The position numbers and the translations under genes were made by a program. A DNA stretch of 64,000 nucleotides from Pilaira anomala (taxonomy: Eukaryota > Mucoromycota > Mucoromycetes > Mucorales > Mucoraceae): NCBI GenBank assembly GCA_025716855.1, contig JAIXMQ010000037.1, forward strand, positions 124,001 to 188,000, read 5' to 3'. Positions 35,281 through 45,388 of this stretch are shown here, piece by piece. The notes below the pieces were generated by a model that saw only the letters and a program-made list of their open reading frames with translations, was not told where the DNA came from and made no database searches. Positions within the stretch are counted from its first letter, which is position 1. Each line of letters opens with the position of its first letter.

Positions 35281-36198
35281 TTACCATAATGCAATGTCAG
35301 ATTCAAAAGGTTCGTTTTTTTCTTCTAAAAATAAATCTGGGGTATTTGGGGTGGAGTGAGTGGGCGATGTATGTGTAGAAGGAGCACTGGAATGGCATTG
35401 CCGCCTATAAAATGTTCAAACAATACCTTTTTGCTTTCATTCGCACATTTTCCAAAACAAATAGATAAATGTTTTAGTTTATTAGTTTTTCTCATTATAA
35501 ATCAATATAAATATACTATACTTTGTTAGGTTTGTTGTGATTATACAATTAAGTAATTATTGTGTAATTATTAAACAATCACTTATTTATATTCTTTTTA
35601 CTTGTATTAGACTAGATTTACTATAACCATATTACTTAATAGATTTATCACAAAGTATCCATTCAATGTAAGTACTCACCTCACTAGATAAAATCAAATG
35701 TTTTATATCATCTAAAATACCCATTTCATCAGTCTGCTCATTAATTAATTCTAAAACAACATTAATGGAATTTTTCTTGTAGTACTTAACTCATTTTTCA
35801 AGCTAACAGGACAATTTTTCTTCTCACGCCACATGATAAAACACAAACAGTTTTTTAAATTTTATTGACAACCACTTTTTTTTTCTTTCCTTTCCTTTCC
35901 TTTTCTTTCTTTTTCATTTCAAAACATGAATCTTTCTTACCCATATCCTTTTAATCTCTTGTCTGACCACATACGCTATCCAAACAAGAGATTGTATCAA
36001 GAAATAAACAATTTTGAAATATACGCAATACATATCAATGATAGGGTATACTATAGCTCCAGTAACTTTATCACAAAGATTGTCTAATAAATTCTTATGA
36101 ATTTTAATAACATTTACTCTCTCTGAACAGACTGCGAGCAGGATTTGAAACATGTTTGTTGAAGTTTGGTGAAAGTCAAGAATTTTTTTTGGTATCAT
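35281..36198 (-). CDS. Hypothetical protein, three-exon gene (possibly 5'-truncated)
   Basis: Three minus-strand segments join in frame through consensus splice sites: 36198-35941 (ends IKRIW before GTAAGA), 35784-35636 (starts YYKKNS after TTAAG, ends before GTAATA) and 35404-35281 (acceptor TTATAG, ends FESDIALW and stop), giving 176 aa. The composition is protein-like throughout: helical and leucine/isoleucine-rich at first (NVVLELINEQTDEMGILDDI), then a Ser/Thr/Pro tail and an acidic terminus. The 231-nt second intron is long for this genome. No family is recognised. The start is uncertain, because no TATA or long leader precedes it and it borders degenerate repeats, so it may be the 3' part of a larger broken gene. 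Confidence 0.5.
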
Positions 36199-36265
36199 TG
36201 GATCGGCTATCAACTGGATTTACGGGATAGGGAATATCCCAAACTGATTATTTTCAGAGCGGTAC

Positions 36266-36790
36266 AATGTCGTCTCAAGCCCAAGCTAACAAGGGCTTTA
36301 CCTCTTTTGCACAGCGCTTAAACCGAATTAAAAGTCATGCATCTACTACAAATTTAAATTAGTGAACTATTGTTATGATCTTTTATCGAACGCTTCAAAT
36401 CAAATAAACAAACTCAAGTCAGCAAGAAATTGTTTTACAACTGTTTTGATGAAGAGCTCAATTTATTCCAAGTCAAGAAAAAATGTATCTTTTAGCTCAA
36501 AAGTCTGTCAACAAGACGATTGAATTGGAAATACTAAACAACATCGAAGACTTGGGAATCTGCAACATGTTCTTGTCAAGTGGTTGGTGATGAACCGTCC
36601 TCATCAAACCCAATCACTTCAATTACAAGAACCTACCAATAATTCCGTGTCAATCGAATTGTTGAATATATATGGCACCAAGTTGCACGAGTGTTTTCTT
36701 TTGGGTCACGAGATGTCCGAACACCAGGTTGACGTTATGAAATAAGATTTTTTTTTTTTTTTTGCTAAGAGGACACTTGAACTGATTTTT
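36266..36790 (+). pseudogene. Decayed ORF family, copy 1, C-terminal part
   Basis: Plus-strand scraps: 36266-36361 (MSSQAQANKGFTSFAQRLNR...), about 36469-36590 (FIPSQEKMYLLAQKSVNKT...) and about 36570-36745, which ends ...YGTKLHECFLLGHEMSEHQ then VDVMK and TAA (36743-36745). The last piece is homologous to the minus-strand copy ending at 37662-37664 (GSKLHERCLLGDVISEEEID then VMK). A T-run and GAGGACACTTGAACT follow both stops. Frames change between the pieces, so it is dead. The parent protein is unknown to me. Confidence 0.5.
36769..36783 (+). repeat. 15-bp repeat GAGGACACTTGAACT, left copy
   Basis: The exact inverted counterpart is at 37614-37628. Both lie after a poly(T) tract just 3' of the homologous ...DVMK stops, so they are best read as shared 3' flanks of two inverted gene copies. 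Terminal repeats of a small element are an alternative. Confidence 0.6.
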
Positions 36791-36930
36791 TTTTAAATAA
36801 TAAAAATAGGTTTTGTTTGTCTTCAATATTAGATCCTGTTGATTTTAACTCATACGGACAAGTTCAATCGATTTTCAAAACGGATTATCAACCAATACAC
36901 CAACATGCCTCACATCAAGCCGAATTTACT

Positions 36931-37465
36931 AAGCAAAAGATTTGAAGCACACTTCCTTATCGTTGCTAGTAAGTGCAAATCTCTCAAAAACTCATCTGAA
37001 GCACACAGGTATATTCAATAAACTTTTCGGTCCATAACACAAGCTAAAGTCATTGAACAAATCTTTGGTATATTGGATGAGGAAACATTTTTGTTGAATA
37101 ATATATCGGATACTAAACTAATTACTGAAGATGACATCTTAAACAGTATATGAGCATCACTTTTAAAGAAAGTACTTGCTGTCGGAGGAAATCTTGCTAG
37201 AACGAAGCTCCCTCAATAGCACTCCAAGACGAGAAGCCGCTAAATCTTGATGGTTTACCATTAATCACCGACAGGCTTCCCCCACATGCGTCAGTAGAAG
37301 TTTCTCTGAGTTCCAAGCTAAGACAAGGTTCAATGTTTTGAAGCAAAGGTGTAATAGCTACTTTTACAGTCCACTGTAATGAAAGCAAAGTCTTGAGCTT
37401 GCTTCAAGATGATACTACCAGAAAGAAAGCAAGTACAATATATCACCATAAAAACATAAAGTGGA
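36931..37465 (+). repeat. Inverted repeat, left arm (decayed ORF, sense on +)
   Basis: About 535 bp that is the reverse complement of 37985-38520. The inner ~330 bp are almost identical, and the outer ~200 bp are clearly more diverged. Sense reading on the plus strand gives RFEAHFLIVASKCKSLKN, AKVIEQIFGILDEETFLLNN, ITEDDILNSI (then a stop) and EKPLNLDGLPLITDRLPPHA, broken by several stops. The 63-codon open frame that appears identically on the opposite strand of each arm is only its antisense shadow. Confidence 0.85.
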
Positions 37466-37984
37466 ATATGTTCGAGTAATTATTGATAATAGGTATGTTG
37501 ATAGCTATCTTTAAAGATAGAAGCAATTGGTCATATAGATTTAGATCTATAAAATCTAAACTTCAAGAAAAATAGAGCTTATTTTTAGTATGTAAAAACA
37601 AAAACAAAAAGTTAGTTCAAGTGTCCTCAACAAAAAAAAAAAAAAAAAAAAAAAAAAAAGGTTACTTCATGACATCAATCTCCTCTTCCGATATGACATC
37701 GCCCAAAAGGCACCTCTCATGCAACTTACTACCAAACTCAACAATCCTATTCAGTAAAGATTCATGGTTAATTTCCATGGATAACGGTATCTGACTAGTA
37801 CTTGTAGATGTTGAATCGAGTAGATGGATCCAGATTTGATTTTTGTTTAATACAGATAAAAATGGGTCAGGGCTTTGTTCGCTTGTTTTTGAGGTGCAGT
37901 GGCGTTTTCAATGATTAATTTAAAGATAACTTTGCCATCTAACTACTTTTCCACAGATATCATTAACAAGTACACAAATTTGTT
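37466..37984 (-). pseudogene. Loop between inverted arms, with C-terminal piece of the inverted ORF copy
   Basis: The 519-bp spacer carries on the minus strand an open stretch reading PDPFLSVLNKNQIWIHLLDS then a Ser/Thr run and ...NRIVEFGSKLHERCLLGDVI then SEEEIDVMK with stop at 37662-37664. It is homologous to the plus-strand piece ending at 36745. It continues from the right arm, so arm plus loop form one more complete, but dead, minus-strand copy. A ~29-nt poly(A) run lies at about 37632-37659. Confidence 0.5.
37614..37628 (-). repeat. 15-bp repeat GAGGACACTTGAACT, right copy
   Basis: The inverted copy of 36769-36783. It reads AGTTCAAGTGTCCTC on the plus strand. Confidence 0.6.
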
Positions 37985-38520
37985 TCACTTGATGTTTTTA
38001 TGGTGATATGTTGTACTTGCTTTCTTTCTGGTAGTATCATCTTGAAGCAAGCTCAAGACTTTGCTTTCATTACAGTGGACTGTAAAAGTAGCTATTACAC
38101 CTTTGCTTCAAAACATTGAACCTTGTCTTAGCTTGGAACTCAGAGAAACTTCTACTGACGCATGTGGAGGAAGCCTGTCGGTGATTAATGGTAAACCATC
38201 AAGATTTAGCGGCTTCTCGTCTTGGAGTGCTATTGAGGGAGCTTCGTTCTAGCAAGATTTCCTCCGACAGCAAGTACTTTCTTTAAAATTGATGCCCATA
38301 TACTGTTTAAGATGTCATCTTCAGTAATTAGTTTAGTATCCGATATATTATCCAACAAAAATGTTTCCTCATCCAATATACCAAGGATTTGTTCAATGAC
38401 TTTGGCTTACGCTGTGGATCGAAGAGTTTGTTGAATATACCTGTATGCATCAGAAGTGTTTTTTAAAGACTTGGATTTATTAGCAACGATAAGTAAGTGT
38501 GCTTCAAATCTTTTTGCTTA
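37985..38520 (-). repeat. Inverted repeat, right arm (decayed ORF, sense on -)
   Basis: The partner of 36931-37465. Its minus-strand sense is less broken than the left arm, for example ILNSIWASILKKVLAVGGN where the left arm has a stop in place of Trp. It still contains stops (after TLRSTA), so it is not functional. Confidence 0.85.
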
Positions 38521-38532
38521 ATGAATATGGCA

Positions 38533-38873
38533 TCAAAGGGTTTAAATTGATCTGCGCTTTTTGTATGATTCAAATGACAAAAGAATACTATGTCCCGGTG
38601 CTGGTGAAGTAGCAGGAAAGATAATTGACGAAGCAAAGATATTGCATGATCATTCGAAAAATACTTAGAGAAGGAAAAGATGTTCTGGACGACGGCTTAT
38701 CGACAACAGTCTTCCCTGAAGATAATGCCAAGAATTATGCTGGCCATGCACTTCAAATCAAAGGATTATGTGCTCAGGCGGTCTCTCTGTATTTGGCATC
38801 CACTGGGTTATATGTTGCTAAACCTGTCTTCAGTAGTAATTTCCCAAGATTCATACATATTAGATCCAACTAA
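38533..38873 (+). pseudogene. Coding relic of unknown family
   Basis: The plus strand reads GIKGFKLICAFC... to about 38612 in one frame. The next block, open from 38625 to 38873, includes ILREGKDVLDDGLSTTVFPE and NYAGHALQIKGLCAQAVSLY. Composition and codon use look coding, but the frames differ and there is no start or splice model. It is possibly part of the same repeated element as the inverted arms. Confidence 0.35.
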
Positions 38874-40926
38874 TTTTTCCGAATTTTTAAAAAATGTCTT
38901 TCATTTTGCACGTCTTTTTTAGAAGACAATGTGAAGCTTTATGAATCAGTAATGGGCAATAGGAAAAAAGAAATGCAGCATCGATTGAGAATGATTTCAA
39001 TCATAGAATATCAAAGCAGTCTGCACATTCACTATTTCAGTTAATGAAGCCAACATATTACTCCCCTTCGATGAACAGACATTCTCTTTCGATATTTGAC
39101 TTATTCAAAATTCGCCAATCAAGTATCTCGCCTTCATTTTACCCCAAATATACGAAAACTATATTTTCCGACTTCCCTTATCTACGTTGTTCTATCAACT
39201 AGAGGCTTTTCACCTTGTAAATTGCTTCTGGGTTTATGAGTATACGACTAAGCGAGAAAAGTATATTCTCCATTGGGTTTTCAAGGATTGTCGTGAATGC
39301 TTCGGATATAGCATTATAAATAAGTAGTTTTTTTTTTCTCGAGTTCCTTTTTTTTTTCTTCTTCAGATTATTATTCGGCTGTCAGCAATGTATTTATTGT
39401 AAGTGTTATACATTATTTTGTCAATCCATGTTATTAATTTTACTGCTTTTTTATTAGAAAGTTGCCACATACCTTTTTTTTTTACTTGCTTTTATGTTTA
39501 CTTTTTTCTGTCTCTGTACTTTTAAGTACTTTTATTATAACGACTTTAAGTTGTTCTTGCTTTTCTTCAAGTCCGAGCCGTTGCGGTAAGTACTTTACAT
39601 TTAGGATTTGGCTTCATATTGAGCAAAAGAGAAAAATTTAATTATAAATTGCATTTTTATTATAAGTGAGTGTACTTGACCTGTTATTAGTAGCCACCCC
39701 GTTGCTGCTGTTTCCGGTGGTGACTTCTTTGTTAGTTATTCACCTGTACCTTCTGTGGGTAACTAACAACTCTATCCCAGCTGCTTCTGTTATATTGGCC
39801 CTGCTGGTATCTCTTTATTTCTTTCTCTTTTTTTCTACAACCACTGTTGATGATACCACCAGTTCTGTTGTTGGTCCTGGTATGTTTCTCACCTCCTGCT
39901 GTGCCCATTGTACTTCGTTCTTCAGGTGCTAGTATTCGTTGTACCTGTAGCACCAACAGTTGTCTTGAGGGTATGGTCACTGTTTCTAAAAATGTAATGG
40001 CAAAAAAAAAAAAAAGGTGATAAAGCTGGAGTCGAGTCTCTATCCACTGGTTTAAAAAGGTAACACACCTCCACCTACTATGGATTGTTGAAGAAAAAGT
40101 CTTCCTCGACACCGATGAAAACGGTTGAGCTCTTATGGAGAATGGTAAATGGTTTCACCCGGAAGCCAGGATTTCTTTGGACAGCAGTTCTTATGATGAA
40201 TAAGATTTTTTTTTTTTAAAAAAAAATAAAAAGAAAGCTTATATATTATGATTGTCACCCAATGATAGGTTTACTTTTAGTTCTAATGGTATTCACTATT
40301 ATACACAGTCATACTAAGCAATTCTTTCAATACACTTGGATATAAATAGTTGTATAAAACACTTTTATAGATGCGAGCCGTTAAATCAATATCTCAGAAA
40401 ACGTCATGTTTTTAAAGGACACTAGCTTTTGTTCCGATAGAGCTAAAAAAGGGGTAAAGAGAAAAGGTAGAAGATGTCTTTTGCATCCAAATTGAATCAA
40501 AGGAGCGTGGACTATCTCAGGTGAGTCTTATACCGTATCCTAAATCGTCTAATATGTTGAACCATGGTTTATCTCTCCCCTTTTTTTTGTGATACGCGAG
40601 ATGTTCATGCTAGATTTTACATCGAATATTCAGGTTAAAGTGTTGAGTATTCTAGTAAAACGAAGAGTAAGCATTACAAACACTCATTTATCATGAAGTA
40701 TTAAGATAAATGAAGATAAAATGAATTAGTTTAAGATGCTTTAAATAAAAATACGTAATTGGTCTCAAAGGCAATGGCCACTTGAAAGGTGTTTCAAGTC
40801 ATGCATTTTTTCATTGTTAAAAAGTGACGTAACTGATTGACTTTATATTTTTCTTAACGCGTAATAGAATACCTAAACTTTTACCTTTTTTTTTTACAAA
40901 TACAAAAAAAAAAAAAAGATAGAAAT
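38874..40926. other. Gene-poor region with further relics
   Basis: No intact gene. A coding-like plus-strand stretch at 40087-40203 reads VEEKVFLDTDENG, an in-frame TGA, then ALMENGKWFHPEARISLDSS and a stop. 39660-39990 is GC-richer with Thr/Val/Ser-rich frames broken by stops. At 40474-40520 an ATG begins MSFASKLNQRSVDYL directly before a good GTGAGT donor, an orphan first-exon look-alike. The right end is the NPL4 promoter. Confidence 0.35.
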
Positions 40927-43122
40927 ATGGTATATATGTATAAATAAAAAATAGAATACAACAACAAAAAACTCACCATGTTATTTTAGTTGCTTCGTAT
41001 ACGAACCAAAGAAGGTATGCACCGAGTGCAAGTCGATACAGGCGAGACGTTTGGAACCTTAGCAGAAAAAGTAGCTAGTTTATTAAAAATAGCCGATCCT
41101 ACGACGATTGCCATGGGAAAGAATCCAGATCCTTCTACAGCTGCTGCTGTAGCTCATTTAGCTGATAAAACAATCGATTCAGCTGGTCTCAAGTAAGTGT
41201 CTTGAAAAAAAAAAAAAAACTAAGTTGATATACAAAAAATTAATTAAACAAAATAGACACGGTGATATTATTTACGTAACTTATGTCGAACCTGAGTCTC
41301 AACACAATGTACCTATTCAACAAGAAGAAATAAATAATGTCAACCAAGATGATGTGGACAACTTTTTAGAGAAACAAAGAGGTTTAATCGATCGTAAAAA
41401 AGATGTTAAATTGTAAGTTTTTCATTCCCCCCAAAAAAAAAAGTGTTAAACTCACACTTACACACAATACTTGATAGTTGTCGACATGGTGATAATGCCA
41501 TGTGTGATTATTGTATGCCTTTAGAGGTAAAAAGATACACATATATAAATAGATATCAATAGGATAACTCAAAAATAAAATTTAGCCTTATGATGCTGGA
41601 TACTTGGAGGAAAACAAGATTAAACACATGTCATTTCACTCTTACTTGCGTCAATTGAACGCAGCACAACGATCCAAGAACTCTGCAGCGCCCAGTAACA
41701 ACCTACCTCCATTAGAGGAACAAGATTTTACAGTAAAGACACCTTGTTCAGGCGGCCATGCACCATGGCCTGAGGGAATCTGTACAAAATGTCAACCGAG
41801 TGCAATCACATTACAACGACAAACCTATCGTATGGTAGACCACGTCGAATTCTCTTCTGCATCTTTGATCGATACATTTTTAAATTACTGGCGTTCAACC
41901 GGCTCACAAAGATTTGGATATTTATATGGTCGATATGAGCCCTATTTGGATGTTCCTTTAGGTATTAAAGCAGTAGTGGAAGCCATTTATGAACCACCTC
42001 AAGAAGATCATTTTGATGGTATCAAATTAACTTTACCTTGGGAAGAAGAGGCGAAAGTAAATCAGGTAGCTGCTGCTTGTGGATTAGTTCAAGTCGGTAT
42101 GATCTTTTCTGACTTGATCGATGATGGGTCAGGGAATGGTAGTGTGGTTGCAAAGAGACATGTGAATTCTTACTTTTTATCTTCTCTTGAATGTATCTTT
42201 GCTGCTGAAATGCAAAGACGTCACCCAAATATCACAAAGCAATCCATTACAGGTAAATTTAGCTCCAAGTTTGTTACGTGTGTGATCTCGGGTGACACAG
42301 AAGGAAATATTGATGTCAAAGCGTATCAGGTATCAGATACTTTGACTTCTTTAAATGAAGCAGGTATTGTTGAACCAAGTCGAAACCCATCTGTGATGCG
42401 AGTGAAGGATAGTATTCCTCATGAACGTTATGTACCTGAAGTATTTTACAAGTTTAAAAATGAATATAATGTAGTGGTGAAACAACCTGCTAAACCAACA
42501 TTTCCTGTGGAATATTTATTAGTGAATGTAAGACAATCAATTGTAAAAAAAAAAAAAAAAAAAAAGGTCATGAGATTAATACATATATATTTCTTTGTTT
42601 TTTTTTAAGGTTACAAATGGGTTCCCACATCATCCTTCACCTTTATTTAATCCAAGCTCTAAATTCCCAGTAGAGAATCGAGATGAATTAGGTACAAAAC
42701 AAGATATGAGTTCACTCGCTAAACTCGTTCAATCAACAAGTGGACCTGAAGAATTAAAGGCGGTGTTGGCAGATTTTCATGTACTGTGCTTTATTGAATC
42801 TACGGGTATCTTTTCACCTAATGAATTTCAAGCGTTCTGTCAATTGGTAACGAATAAAGATAATAAGGATCTTTCACAATTAGATGAAATGAGTAGTTGG
42901 AACACACTTCAAATGTTGCTGAATGAAGCAGGTAAAGCGAAAAATTATTATTCATGTGCGATGATAATAATTATTTTATTTATAGGTAATTCTTCTAAAC
43001 AACCTTCAGGTTCAGCATCCAATACCAGTAAACCAACAAGTGTAGCTTGTAGACACTGTACTTTTAATAATCCATCAAGTAATGAAAGTTGTGAAATGTG
43101 TGGATTACCTTTATCCGGTTAA
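40927..43122 (+). CDS. NPL4: NPL4, ubiquitin-binding cofactor of CDC48/p97
   Basis: Seven coding exons: 40927-40929, 40990-41192, 41257-41412, 41478-41526, 41586-42527, 42610-42931 and 42986-43122, giving 603 aa. With Ufd1, Npl4 directs Cdc48 to ubiquitylated ER and nuclear substrates. The domains are an N-terminal ubiquitin-like region (LLRIRTKEG ... DIIYVTYVEPE), the zinc-binding segment CRHGDNAMCDYCMPLEPYD, the MPN-like NPL4 domain (VDHVEFSSASLIDTFLNYWR, RFGYLYGRYE), and a C-terminal NZF finger ACRHCTFNNPSSNESCEMCG. The first coding exon is just the ATG. Without that 60-nt intron the frame has no start, and the ATG at 40978 runs into TAG after two codons. Confidence 0.93.
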
Positions 43123-43547
43123 AATAAATAATAAACATGCCATCTAAACATGGTAATTATTTCGTAATACGAAAAATTATAAAGAGCGAATGAACGGGGG
43201 AACATAGATGAGAGAAAGAAAAAAAAAAAAGAAAAAAAAAAAAAAGTAGCAACCCCTCTCCTTTCTTGAATAGACATCACAAGGGAGAAAGATTATTTAT
43301 TGTCTAGGAAACATAAGGAGAAATATACTATGATTTTTTTTACAATGAAAGTTAAAAAAATCATATATTTATATAATCATGTGCAGTTAAACTAAACACA
43401 CACACACATACATAATTATAATTTATTGTGACACCCAACATTTTTATTGTGTGTATAAAAAACTTTTTTTTTTTTTATTTATTTTATTTATTTTTTTCCT
43501 TTTCTTTTCCCTTTTTTTTTTTTTTACATATATAATTAAATTTTATC
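43123..43547. other. Intergenic region
   Basis: 425 bp, tandem genes on +. It holds poly(A) and poly(T) runs and a (CA)n run near 43400. No gene. Confidence 0.5.
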
Positions 43548-45047
43548 ATGCCAAATAGTAGTAATACGAGACGAAGATCAGTTTCACTATCAGAAAGACC
43601 ATCCGATACAAATAATTCAAGTCACTCTTTATGGAACAGTACCAGTAGACAAAAGAGTTATTTCTTATCTCGATTTAAATCAAATACAACACCACCTATT
43701 TCACCTACCACTTCAACCTCTACCTCTATCCTTCCAACTAGTTCTTTCTTACCACCTATTCAAGGTCAACAAAAAGTAAAAAGAAAACCGATCGTTACTT
43801 CTCCAACCACTTCTTTGACAACCTCAAATAGAAAGAAATATGAAGCTGTATTAGGAATGAAATCTGAAGATATCATGATACCACCTGAAGACTTGACTTT
43901 GACAAAAAAGGTTTTTTTTTTAATAATATGTACATAAAACAATGAATATATAAATTTATTTATTTTTTTTATTTCTTCTGTAGAAAGGTAATAGTTTTGG
44001 AAAATTATTTAAAAAGAAACAAAATAAAACAGTAGAGAAAAAGATGGATCTTACTACTATCTTCCATCCACCACCACCAGCAGCACGAGTACCGCCTATT
44101 ACAACAACACAAATTCATTCAAAACCTTTAGAGAATTATAAACCTCAATATCAAGTGGTAGTAGAACCAACAACTACTACAAGATGGTCAAATACCTCCA
44201 CTCGAAAATCAACAGGGTCTTATTCCATTTATAGTACTTTTGGTTCTGAATCAATTTATGATGAAGAATCCAATATGACAGCTACTACTCCTGAACAAGA
44301 TAATTCGGTAGATCCGGCTATTCTCGATTTAAATTTATCTCAAATCGTTGCAAATAATCTTCAAACTAGAACTCCTGCCAGAATTATTACGAATTTAGAT
44401 TATAAACAAAATTATGATAACAACGATCATGATGATGTAGAAGAAGAAGAAGAAGAAGAGGATGAAGAAGAAGAAGAGGATGAAGAGGATGATGATGATG
44501 AAGAGGAAGATGATGAAGAGGATGGTGATGAGGATAAAGTAGGAGAGATACGTAGAGAAGTATTTGTAGATGCAACAGGACTTTCTCAACAAGACATTGA
44601 AAGAGAACGGATTGAGAATCGATTATCAAAACGACTTAGTGGAGGACATTTTGGAAGTGCAGGAGGATTAATGATGAGTATGATGGAAACAAAAAAACAA
44701 AAGAGAACGAGTAGACCTCCACCAGAAGATGTAGTACAATCCATGATGAATTGGAAAAGAAAGAGTGCAAATTTATTAGGTGATGCTGCTGCTGCTGCTG
44801 CTGCTTTAACTCCACCATCACCACCACCTGCTTTACCTGAAAAAGATTTATCTGAAAGACCTTTACCACCTAATCCTGAAATTTTATTATCTGAATCAGA
44901 CGAATCAAAAAAAGAAAATCAAGATCCAAAAGAATGCGCATCTCGATTATGGCATGAAGATGAAAAGTTTGTACAACGAGAACGAATTGCTGAATGGCTT
45001 GGTCAAAGGTAACCCTTTTTTTAGTGCAACGTTTCCTATTTTCTTAC

Positions 45048-45081
<34 letters not shown>

Positions 45082-45351
45082 GGAATATTTAGTAAATCAT
45101 TAAATACAAGCACTTTACAAGAATATATGGAATATTTTGATTTCTCTAATATGAGACTAGATAGTGCTTTTCGGTAAAAAAAAAAAAAAAATGCATTATT
45201 TTTTTAATATTGATTCAACTCTTTTTCATAATGTAGAAAGGTCTGCTCAAAACTTTACTTTCGTGCTGAAGCACAACAAATTGATCGTATTTTAGAAGCA
45301 TTTGCCAAGAGGTATTGGCAGTGTAACCCTAAATCAATTTTTGGAAGTGCC

Positions 45352-45388
<37 letters not shown>

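Noticed and set aside
37197..38252. Two identical 63-codon open frames on opposite strands as a duplicated small gene
   Set aside because: They are antisense shadows in the two arms of the inverted repeat. The protein-like sense runs on the other strand of each arm.
39732..40112. 126-codon minus-strand frame in the relic region
   Set aside because: No recognisable domain. The plus strand carries the more coding-like, though broken, frames.
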